Source: Bradysia coprophila (Eukaryota; Arthropoda; Insecta; Diptera; Sciaridae). Taken from it: a stretch of 64,000 nucleotides of DNA. The notes beneath the pieces were generated by a model. That model was not told where the DNA came from, did no database searches, and saw only the letters and a program-made list of their open reading frames with translations. Shown piece by piece: positions 52,242 to 61,388 of the stretch. The first letter of the stretch is position 1, and each line of letters begins with the position of its first letter. Location of the stretch: the NCBI RefSeq assembly GCF_014529535.1, contig NW_023503329.1, positions 3,256,130-3,320,129 of the forward strand, given 5' to 3'. The position numbers and the translations under genes are program-made.

Positions 52242-53373
52242 CTGAGAAAATAGCTTTCCCTCTTCCCTCTTGGTTAACGGTGCCAGGGAGCAGCGAACGA
52301 CCAAATGACAGTCATCCATGACTGTATTGAAGAAACGGCGTGTCGGCAACAAAGCCTCTAAGTCGATCAAAAACTCCAAGAAACGTTCACAATAGCGAAC
52401 CGTTTCGTCGGCGACAACATCATCTTCGGATATTGATTCGAGAATTTCCATAAATTTCACCATCAATCGCTGTGCGATAATAAAATCAGATGAGCGACTG
52501 AGTCTTTAAAAACATTTTTTGATCTCACCTGCAAGAAGTGTCGTTCCCATTCCAGTTTTTCTTTCATTTCGGGCTTGTCTCGCTTCTGTAATTTTTTCCA
52601 CAATTTTCTCCATTCCGGAAATGCTTTCAGTTCCTGTTCACGACGTTCTGGTTGAAGAAAAAGAATATTTGTAAACAAACCAGGAGGCAAGCACATGCAC
52701 GACAAAGTACTTACTCGGTTGCAAACAAGCCCACATTGACAACGAGACTAATCGCTTCGCCTGATCTCGGCATAACGGTACTTCGAGGCTGTTGAAGCAA
52801 TGGTTCAAAAACAACAGCAATGCAGTCTGTTCGCGTAGGTATCCAATACTCGTTAGCGGTTTCTTCCAAAGACAAGCTTCGAGAACTTTTTGGAAAAAAT
52901 TGGGAAATTCCGCCGGATTCGAATTAAACACAGCCCAAGCGTCGACTCTTTCGCGAAATTTCTCATTTAGCATAACGACAATGGACATCATGTGTGCGTG
53001 AGTCGAATCGGTGTGGTTGTAATTGGGCCACAAATAGTTCTCCAGATACTGGCTAAACTCCAGCATCATAATCCGACGGATGGAAAAGTCCGATTTGCTG
53101 ATCTCTTTGTAGATGTCGTCGATAATTTTTGCATTGTACGGCTGATGGCTGTCAATAGTTTGTGGGGCCCAGTACTGATTGGCGAGCTGTCGAATCAAAC
53201 AAAACGAATCAATCCAAACGAATATAATGCCGCAAAATATTATGAGGTTATGTGCCGTTGGATATATTTACCAATGTCAATTTGTCGGCATTAATTTGTG
53301 ATATGGTCAAGGCAGACGTTTTCGGTTTTCCGGCAGCCGCAGCTCCATCATCCTTCGATTCTTTCTTCGTCAT
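52242..53373 (-). CDS. aqr: Aquarius intron-binding helicase, exons 1-4
   Basis: This is the N-terminal part of aquarius. Exons are 53373-53272, 53186-52715, 52647-52529 and 52469-52242, with short GT-AG introns; phases run 0, 1, 0, 0. The start MTKKESKDDG opens a lysine-rich, disordered leader. ISQINADKL-LANQYWAP spans the first junction exactly as in the family. After it come MMLEFSQYLENYLWPNY, the start of the helical ARM-like N-terminal domain, and YCERFLEFLIDLEALLPTRRFFN. This domain contacts other intron-binding-complex and U2-associated proteins in known structures. The reading frame continues in exon 5, 36.5 kb away (15754). Upstream is a hAT MITE only 214 bp from the start codon, then COX6C in divergent orientation. 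Confidence 0.95.
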
Positions 53374-53586
53374 AATTCACTGAGACGCAAATTGTTTGCA
53401 GCAAAACGATTTAAAGTGAAACCGATATTAAAAACATGCAAACAAAAACAATGTATTAAAACGTCATCGCTAGCTGTCATCACAATTCAAGAGGTGAATG
53501 CGTTTAATTTAACCGACCGATGGACCGAGATCCTAATATTGCGCAATGCAAGTTTATAATGCAATCTTGGCGTAATGTGCTAGCAC

Positions 53587-53748
53587 CAATGAAAGTCTAG
53601 AACAGGTATGGTCGATCGGCGAATTCGACTTAAACGCACTCACATTTTGTGTCAAAATAATATGAAAATGAGTGCGTTTAAGTACGAAAATCAAATTTTT
53701 ATGTCCTCCCGGCGGACAATAGACCATACCTGTTTTACACTTTCACTG
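53587..53748. mobile_element. 162-bp hAT-type MITE, copy 1
   Basis: Termini are CAATGAAAGTCTAGAACAGG at the left and GTTTTACACTTTCACTG at the right. The identical 8-bp duplication GCTAGCAC lies on both sides (53579-53586 and 53749-53756). The interior has a second inverted pair, ACGCACTCACATTTT with AAAATGAGTGCGT. It has the same length as, and is very similar to, the copy at 55186. It sits in the 5' flank of aquarius. Confidence 0.88.
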
Positions 53749-53849
53749 GCTAGCACGACTAAGGCCAAACTATATCTATCTACAGATTATTTCTAGTTGA
53801 ATATCAGTACTGATTAGTACTAAATGGCAGAATAGTCATTTACGCAACA

Positions 53850-55015
53850 ATGACAAGGACCGACAGTACTTTTCCACTGATTGAGAGGATTTGGGAATGT
53901 GAAGAAATGCCAGAAGAATGGGCAATGAAAGTAGATAAGTAGGTATGGCCAGTCCATACAAGTCGGAGCACATACGGATTTGCATGGCGCCACCTCAAAC
54001 GAACTCATTTCTAGTGGAAATTTGCACTAGAAATGAGTTCGTTTGAGGTGGCGCCATGCAAATCCGTATGTGCTCCGGCTAGAACAAATTTGAACGTTTG
54101 GCCATACCTATCTATTTACTTTCATTGAAGAATGGGAACTCGGAATCATTTGTCCAGTGTATAAGAAGGGTGACAAATTGGAATGTAGCAACTACAGAGG
54201 AAGTAATCTATTGAACAATATTTGCGGATATTTTACGGCAGCGTCTCATGGCGTATTCGGAACCAACAACTGGTGAATACCAGGGTGGATTCCGCAACGA
54301 TCGCTCAACAAACAGACCAGTTGTTTAGCATCAGGCAGATCTGGGAGAAATGCAGAGAGTTCAATGTTGCTCTACACCATTTGTTTGTTGATTTTGAAAC
54401 GGCCTATGACAGGGTTTTTCGGAGGAAACTATGGAATGCGATGGTGGAACTTGGTTGCCCCAAAAAACATATTCATTTGGCTACAATGACTCTGTCACAT
54501 GTGAGAGCCAAGGTCAGAATTCGGAACAATCTATCTGATACCTTTGAAGCCTTGGAAGGACTTAGACAAGGCGATGGACTGGCAGCTCTATTCTTCAACA
54601 TTGTTCTTGAGAAGGCGATAAGAAAGAGCGACGTGGAAACCAGCGGTACAATCTTCAGAAAGTTGAGTCAGTTGTTAGGATATGCTGATGACCTAGACTT
54701 AATTGGACGTAACATTGACATCGTTAAAGTGAATTTCACGAAAATTGAAGATAGGGGTGCTGAGATCGATGTCGGTCTCAAGGTCAGTGAGAGAAAAACC
54801 AAGTACATGACAACTTAATTGTCTTATGGCAGACCAACGGACCATACGCTGGAGGTGAATGGAAAACACTTCGAGACTGTCGACAGCTTTATTTACCTTG
54901 GGTCGCTGGTCAATAGTGATTGATAATAGCATCGGAGAGGAAATACGTAGAAGGGTAACGCTTGGTAACAGGAGTTACTACAGTCTTCAAAAACTCATCC
55001 GGTCAAAAACACTCA
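53850..55015 (+). mobile_element. Decayed LINE reverse-transcriptase fragment
   Basis: The decayed open frame encodes successive RT blocks of a common insect non-LTR retrotransposon (probably RTE-like, inferred): PLIERIWECEEMPEEW, then [34 protein letters not shown] residues, HHLFVDFETAYDRV, EGLRQGDGLAALFFNIVLEKA and the catalytic LLGYADDLDLIGR. The frame 54222-54818 covers most of the palm. Frames shift around 54210-54270 and after 54818, and a MITE (53923-54127) splits the sequence right after MPEEW. Only remnants such as IGEEIRRRVTLGNRSYYSLQ follow. There is no endonuclease. The element is inactive. Confidence 0.85.
53923..54127. mobile_element. 205-bp palindromic hAT-type MITE inside the LINE
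   Basis: Termini are CAATGAAAGTAGATAAGTAG and TATCTATTTACTTTCATTG. AAGAATGGG is duplicated on both sides (53914-53922 and 54128-54136; 8 or 9 bp depending on the border). The middle is a near-perfect palindrome: about 65 bp from GGAGCACATACGGATTTGCA to CATTTCTAGTG is mirrored around a spacer of about 9 bp near 54015. The ends match copies 1 and 3, but the interior is unrelated. Confidence 0.88.
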
Positions 55016-55185
55016 TGCTTGCAAGCAATTGTTAAGTTAGCAAGTATGAAAATGATCCAAAAATCGCTGTTCATGCCTTTATTTGAAAATCAATTCAATT
55101 GACGGTTTCGACAATTTGTAATTGTTTAAAATTTTGTAACCTCTTCCTTTGGGTTAATTCGGTTCATTCGCAATCAACTTATAAC

Positions 55186-55347
55186 CAATGACAGTAGAGA
55201 ACAGGTATGGTCGATCGCTGAATTCGTCTTAAACGCACTCACATTTTATGTCAAAATAATATGAAAATGAGTACTTTTAAGTACGAAAATCAAATTTTTA
55301 TGTCCTCCGGGCGGACAATAGACCATACTTGTTTTACACTTTCATTG
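55186..55347. mobile_element. 162-bp hAT-type MITE, copy 3
   Basis: Termini are CAATGACAGTAGAGAACAGG and GTTTTACACTTTCATTG, with the exact 8-bp duplication CTTATAAC on both sides (55178-55185 and 55348-55355). It aligns to the copy at 53587 along its whole length with few differences. Confidence 0.88.
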
Positions 55348-55674
55348 CTTATAACCTTCATAAAACAAATTCAAATGAAAAGCGGTACTTAGCGGCACAT
55401 CAAACTGTTTCTGTTAACATTCAGACGCACTCCGTTTAACTGACAGCAATTTTCACATTTCCACCATATTTACTTGTGAGGCCTGACTCGAAAAGTAATT
55501 TTTTCCACTACGTTTTTCTGAAAAGCCGATTATTCCGAGTAAAATTAAGGTAACGCACTGCTCCCGTCGGACACCATTTATAGCATAAATTCGGTCCTAT
55601 TACCATTCCAATATAACCAGAATCCTGTCGTCAATATTCATTTGTTACGTAACTAAATTCCTTGCATTGTATAG

Positions 55675-55992
55675 ATGGCTGGAGCTTCTGCTGTTTCCAC
55701 TCCTGGTCGACCACAATTGAAAGGTCTCCACAATGCTACCATTAAACGAAACCTGGGCATTGCGATTGGTCTATCATTCATGTTCATGTTTGCATACAAA
55801 TTCGCCGTGAACGACCCAAAGAAGAAAACATACGCCGAATTCTACAAGTAAGGAAAATTTAAACGGAATTGATCCATGACAATATGAACTCAAATAAATT
55901 TTGCCTAATCTCATAGGAACTATGATGCCAATGCTGCATTCGAACGGATGAGAAAGCATGGCGTATTTGTTTCAGCACCAGCTGACAATTAA
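55675..55992 (+). CDS. COX6C: Cytochrome c oxidase subunit 6C
   Basis: This is a small nuclear-encoded, single-span subunit of mitochondrial complex IV (cyclope in Drosophila). Two exons (55675-55847, 55917-55992) are joined in phase 2, giving 82 aa, the normal size. The N-terminus MAGASAVSTPGRPQLKGLHN is followed by the membrane segment LGIAIGLSFMFMFAYKFAV, the matrix-to-membrane motif NDPKKKTYAEFYKNYD and the tail FERMRKHGVFVSAPADN. TTGCATTGTATAG directly before the ATG looks like a splice acceptor, so a 5' UTR intron is likely; AAG/GTAACG near 55547 could be its donor. It is divergent from aquarius, with transposon debris between. Confidence 0.95.
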
Positions 55993-57451
55993 AGGAGTTC
56001 TCTAAATTTAGTCGCTTCACCTAAAATCAACACTTGAATTTGAATGTTTAAATGCAAATTAATAATATTACGATGATGTGAACTTAAATTGGGTGTTTGC
56101 CTTCGGTAATATTCGCACTGATGCTGGAAGTTCTGAGAAGGTTTCGAATACAAACATGGAATGCCCACAGTAGAGGTATTTCTCTTAGGGAATATGTATC
56201 CCCTTTTGGGTTCCTATTGCTCGCACAATCTGTAATATAAAGCGTCCATGGCACAGTCATTGATAAGTCATCTTAAATTTCTATTTTGCAACCTAGTTTC
56301 TGCCTGGAACCGAATCAAGGTTGAAATGCGCTAGTTTTGGTGCACTGATTTTATCACTAAAGCATTCGAATCACTTTGACATTGGACCATTTTACTGACT
56401 TCCGTGAGAACTATCAGAAGTTTGTCTCAAAAATTCCCGAAATAATTTTTGGAAATTTTCGGAATAATGACGGCAGCATAATGAGGATGACCTAGGAAAA
56501 TTTGGAGAAAAAAAAATTGATGGGAGGAGCATTGACCTTTTATGGTAATTTCTAACCAGAAAACATTGAACTGTGTTCCAGCTCCGAGTCCAAAATAAAA
56601 GAAGGGAAAATTGAGCTCGAAAAGTTGGAACGAGGGGTTGTAAAAAATTGGGATCTCCTGAAATCCATAGAAAAATCCAAAAAGTTACTGAAAAACGCAA
56701 AAAATGTACAGAAAAGCGAAACTTGAAGTCTTGAAGAGAGCCCTTAAAAATAAGCAATGCTATCTTGTTAGGAAAGTTGTTGTGAAGAGGAACGTAATAA
56801 TTCGAGGCGAGGCGCTAGGACTATATTTTACACGTTGAACGATACATTTCTCAATACAGACAGTGCTTTTTGCTTCCAGAAAATACGAGATATTGGTATT
56901 GGGTGTTCTCGTAGACGTATTATGTGTATCCAGTCCAGTATATGGAGCGAAGTTCTTAGAGAATAAGTTTCGTTACCGGCAAATTGAATGACAGGTCAAA
57001 ACAGCAAAGAGATATTAAAATAGCTCGGGGATTCACTTCTAGGTCTTGGTTACCGAAAATATCCATTTTTGAAAAAGAAAATTTGGTCCACTACTTTTTA
57101 TTCCCAATCACGTATGATACCTGAAAAGCTCGAAAAACGTAATGCGAGCGGATTGACACAAGGAACCAGACTAAAGAGAAATAAAACGTAATCTGCAGGG
57201 TATCGGGTAATCTGGCACACGAAATATGACATTCTTAAAGTCCATTTTTCACAATCTCGTACACATAACTGTTTGTCAGCTTTGTCATCAACTTAATTAT
57301 CCCTTTTACGAAGCTTTAGTGAAGTAAAATTGTGTGCGAGTTCACTTGCGTTATTTTTGCACCGCGTGCCAAATTACCCCACGCTATCTGCAGACGAAGC
57401 GGACGAGCGCATAATGACGTATTTCCTGGCCGCAAGCATGAAATAGTTATT

Positions 57452-57563
57452 TATACAACCGAGTGATAAGTGCTTTTTTAGGCACTAGATGCATCGAGGC
57501 CGCAGGCCGAGTGTGACAATACACATCGTGTGCCTTAAAAAGCATTTATCATCGAGTCGTATA
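57452..57563. repeat. Foldback with GAGGCCGCAGGCCGAG tip
   Basis: The left arm (CGAGTGATAAGTGCTTTTTT, then AGGCAC) is inverted at the right (GTGCCTTAAAAAGCATTTAT, then CATCGAG). The outer TATACAAC/GTCGTATA also pair. The tip holds GAGGCCGCAGGCCGAG. Confidence 0.7.
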
Positions 57564-57883
57564 CAACGTTTTTCGCAATAAAGGCAATGGAAAGTCCTAC
57601 TTTTCGTAACTTGTTGCGAAAATACTTTAAATCGCTAAAGAAATATTTCTGCGAATTTTTTGAAAGTTTTTTTTCTCTTAGTTATTTGATCTCGAATTGA
57701 AAGTTTGTTCGTTCACGTAAATAGAATCATAACGGTTATAAGGGTTCCTCTATGGATTTATTCCGAGTTACTTTTGTTGTTACTGTTCAATGAAACGTCA
57801 CTGCTATGGCTTTCAAACAAAATAACAATCTGAACAAACAACAAAAAATTGAATCGCAACCATTGTCGTAGTGGCGTCTCTCT

Positions 57884-57902
57884 CTCTCTCTCTCACTCTC
57901 TC
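57884..57902. repeat. CT dinucleotide microsatellite
   Basis: A short run of TC repeats, GTCTCTCTCTCTCTCTCTC, followed by an interrupted extension. Confidence 0.7.
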
Positions 57903-58018
57903 ATTAATATTAAGTGAATCGAATCGTTGTATAGCTACTTTGTTTCACACTAATGGGTCACCAAACAAGTTAATGGGTCACTCAAATCAAAATAAAATAT
58001 TTAATTTTCTTCATGGAC

Positions 58019-59585
58019 TCAATAAACCGCCACATTTTCGGTGACCTCCGATAAATTACTCCTCCCCGTTCCATCAATAATAGCGTCGTGTGCGGACACA
58101 TAATGATCATCTAACTTCCGACGCTGTGGGAAGCTCATATCGCACAATGAACAAGTGTGTGACTTCTTCGTTAACACATCTTCCATTGCAACACCCGGAT
58201 GGGATTTGTAATGCGCTAGCATGGTGTATCTGTTCAAACAACAAGACAAAAACGTCAATCAAATTCTTTGACCGGTGGATTTCCTATTTTCCTTACCGAT
58301 AGGTGAAAAGTCTCTCGCACAACGGACATTTGTAGGGTTTCTCTTTCGAATGTGATCTCATGTGAACCTTCAGATGGGTCGTTTGGACAAAACTTTTGTC
58401 GCACACCGCACAGCTATGGTTCCTAATATTACCATGTACCAACAAATGGCGTTTGAAGGACGACTGATAAATGAATTCTTTGCCGCATGTGTCACATATG
58501 TGGAACTTAAATGGCAAGAAAATTTTTGTTGAGGGCAGTGATATGGCGAATGTTACGTCGAAATCTTCATCATTTTTTACCTTTTCTCCCGTATGGATAG
58601 ACATGTGTCGCATAAGACCATTGCTCCGCGTGAACACCGTATTACATTCGACGCACTGCAGTCTATGTTTACCTTCGTGTAACGGTATGTGTTTTTCCAG
58701 GACTTCTTTATCGGGATACAGGCCCCTACAAATAGGACATCGATTTGCGTCTTCTGTTGTATGAGCTTCTTTTACGTGATCCTGAAAAGGTACCAAAATT
58801 TTATGGTTCCTGTCCAGATAGTGAGCTTGTACAGCACAAAAGTAATAAGCTAACCCGCAGCTCTTGTCGCTTGTAAAATGAGCATTCGCATTGGCTGCAG
58901 CTAAAGTTTCGTTTCTTGATTTTCTTCGATTTGATGGTTGGGCTGGAATTTTTCATGGTCTTGATAGCCGGTGAAGGGGAAATGTCCGTAAAGTGTTCCA
59001 TAATTCGAGTTTGCCCGTCTTTGTTGATTCTTTTGATGATCAATCCCTTGATTTTCTTTGGCTGATGAGTGTGAGTGGTGAGTTCGCTGTAACTGATTCA
59101 AATGACCAAAAAAAGATCAGTCAAAATTGTGGCATGATCAAGTTAATGCTGCAAACTCACCTTTTAAAATTAATGTTGCAGACGTTGCACCGCATCACAC
59201 TCACCTCCACTCCTTTCGACCCACCTTTGTGATTATGTTTTCCATCTCCTTCATCGCCGGACAATCCATCCGGGTTATAATCACTGTCCGATTTACTATC
59301 GTCGATTTCCTCCTTCTTTTGTAGTAAATCCTTCAGTTGATTTTCCATCTTCTTGGCGGTCATGCAGGCCAGATCGTATTCATTTATTTTAATCATACAC
59401 GCCTGGCAGATGACCGTTGATCCGTACCGATTTTTCGGCAGGAATGTGGTCAGTTCCAACTCTTTGGCGAACTTCTTTAAAATGTTGATGACCGGAGTGT
59501 CTGTGTGACATGATTGGATGGTGAACACATTCTCGCAGTAAATTATTGTTTTGGTGTCACAAATGAAACATTTTGGCAAGAGCAT
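58019..59585 (-). CDS. ZAD-C2H2 zinc-finger protein
   Basis: This is an insect-type transcription factor. Exons are 59585-59161, 59086-58855, 58781-58581, 58505-58297 and 58229-58019, giving 425 aa. The N-terminal ZAD dimerisation domain has C6-x2-C9 and C60-x2-C63, followed by an acidic, serine-rich linker (DDSKSDSDYNPDG). A degenerate finger (CNVCNINFKRSELTTHTH) comes first, then seven standard C2H2 fingers: CSQC, CPIC, CVEC, CDTC, CAVC, CPLC and CSLC. TGEK and KEKPYK linkers join several of them. The 75-bp intron 58506-58580 is in frame without a stop; I remove it because TGEK then runs straight into FHICDTC. The donor of exon 2 is the weak GTTAGC. It cannot be assigned to a named gene. 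It is divergent from SPRTN. Confidence 0.9.
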
Positions 59586-60133
59586 TTCTTGTTATTATTT
59601 TCCTTTTCGTATCAGTTAAGTGTGTTAAGTGTCAACTGTGTTTTTCATTACCGCTGCTCCCGCTCTATTTCTCTTTGACACCATTTGACAGAAAACACGC
59701 GCAAAATACTTGAAATATTAACAAATAAGCAGCTCCAGAGAAGGTACTGGTATTTTAGCATAAATCTTAAGTAAGTATATTGTCGCGGACAGATTTCTTC
59801 TTTAAAATGTTCATAAGTGCTTTACCTGATAAACGCTCAACGGTGTAAACAATACTCTCTCTAGCAAACAAACTCTCAGCGCTCTGTGTCAAATTCACAC
59901 CTTATCTACAAACACTATTCTACATTTTGACTGACTACGTCGTAATGTACTTGTAAATTCCAAAGGCTACTTGATTCTTTCACCACCTTAATAAAAGTAG
60001 TTTGGTTGCTAGAGAGGGTATTGCTGTAAACTTTGGTGAGGTCTTGACAGTCTTGATAAAAGTGGTCTTTCAGAGTGATATTGCTGATTGTTAAACAGAG
60101 TACCAGCAAATAAGATAGGAGAGATTTCAGGTA

Positions 60134-60323
60134 CAGTCAGAGGCTTTGAAATTTCAGCAAGAATTTCCTTCAGTTTGTTTATACTTGTTTATTATACGAT
60201 TGAAACTGCTACTAGCATGCGTGTGGTAGTGTTAAAACAGTATAAACAGTTTTGATTGTTTGTGTGGATCAGCTGAAAAACAGCTGAAGCAAATTTATGC
60301 TGAAACGTCACTGCCTCTAACTG
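60134..60323. mobile_element. Tc1/mariner-type MITE, second copy
   Basis: The left end CAGTCAGAGGCTTTGAAATT and right end GAAACGTCACTGCCTCTAAC, then TG, match the element at 41775-41985. The interior GATTGTTTGTGTGGATCAGC is also shared. TA precedes it; TG follows, a decayed TA. About 20 bp shorter than the full copy. Confidence 0.75.
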
Positions 60324-60912
60324 TGCGTTACCGAATGCTCTTAGAACGTTTAGGTTTGAAAATTGTCGCTTCACTGTACTGGTTATTGGATTGTCATGTA
60401 CGAAGTGAAACTAGAGACCTATTTTCTGCTTACTTTGCGAAGTACTACTATCTACGATGTATCTGTCACTTTTAAACATGCATATGTTGGGTGCCTACGT
60501 AATTTTTTATGCTGATTTTTATCTTTTGACGCTTTTGATAGTACAATTTGCCCTCTTAACTAAGAGGGCAAACACATACCAATAAACACTTCGCATTTCA
60601 TGTTGGAACCATGTCTTACGTATGCATTTTACGTAATTTTGTTCGAAATTTCCTCTATATGTATAATTACTCTTACGATTTTAGCACATATTACAAGTGC
60701 AATTAGGTTAATTAGGTATGCGAGCAGTCTTTTTTTTCGCTTTGAATAAATAAATAGATTTGGTTAATTAGTAATATAAAGGCAAAGCATGTAAATGTGG
60801 CTAGAGTTAGCTAATCCACACAAAGGATTATAAATACGTCTATACGTAAAGAGAGTGACGAATATCTTGAGAACAACTTATAACCGATTTAGAATAGTTA
60901 TTTGTTTATCTG

Positions 60913-60985
60913 TTTTGGACGATTGTTTTTAGGCAATTTCGCGAGTTGTAGCCCGAACGAAGTGCCTAAAATCAATCATCCAAAA
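60913..60985. repeat. Foldback with GTAGCCCGAACGAAGTGCC tip
   Basis: TTTTGGACGATTGTTTTTAG then GCA is inverted as TGCCTAAAATCAATCATCCA then AAA. The tip holds CGCGAGTTGTAGCCCGAACG. Confidence 0.65.
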
Positions 60986-61388
60986 TTATTTTCTTTCTTC
61001 GAAATATCCTCGAATCTGTGGATTTAAATTTGAAAAGATAGGTGGGCGAAATAAACGAAGACATTGCCGAAAAATGCCCTTATTAACAACAGGTTTTTCA
61101 ACGTTTCTCGCACAGATCCACGGCAGCATCAACTGAGAAACATTTATTAAAACCGAAATAGAAATGAATTATTTAGTCACCCGTGCCTTTGTATCGAAAA
61201 AAAAGACTGTCTATGTGGATCCACTGATTGTAGACGGTCTCTACTTTTGCCGCTAAAGTGCTGTCAAATTTTCGTTACCATCTCAAGTGTATTTGAAACG
61301 AAAATTTTTTGGCCTCAATTCGTCGTTGTAATTTTTTTTTTTTGTATGATGTGCCTATGTTATTAATTAATTTACGTTAAACGCTATT

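Larger units (their letters stand above)
55993..58018. other. Spacer between COX6C and the zinc-finger gene
   Basis: No gene is seen. The open frame 56392-56757 (minus) is a low-complexity shadow of GGAAATTTT-type repeats. There is one foldback (57452-57563) and a CT microsatellite (57884-57902). Both flanking genes end here (COX6C 3' end, zinc-finger 3' end), so it is a convergent spacer. Confidence 0.6.
59586..61388. other. Divergent spacer between zinc-finger gene and SPRTN
   Basis: No gene is seen. It should contain both promoters. It carries a mariner-like MITE (60134-60323) and a foldback (60913-60985). Small frames at 59915-60109 and 60192-60475 are non-coding; the latter lie on the MITE. 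Confidence 0.6.

Noticed and set aside
56392..56757. 121-codon minus-strand frame
   Set aside because: Its phenylalanine- and serine-rich composition stems from GGAAATTTT-type repeats, and there are no splice partners or known domain.
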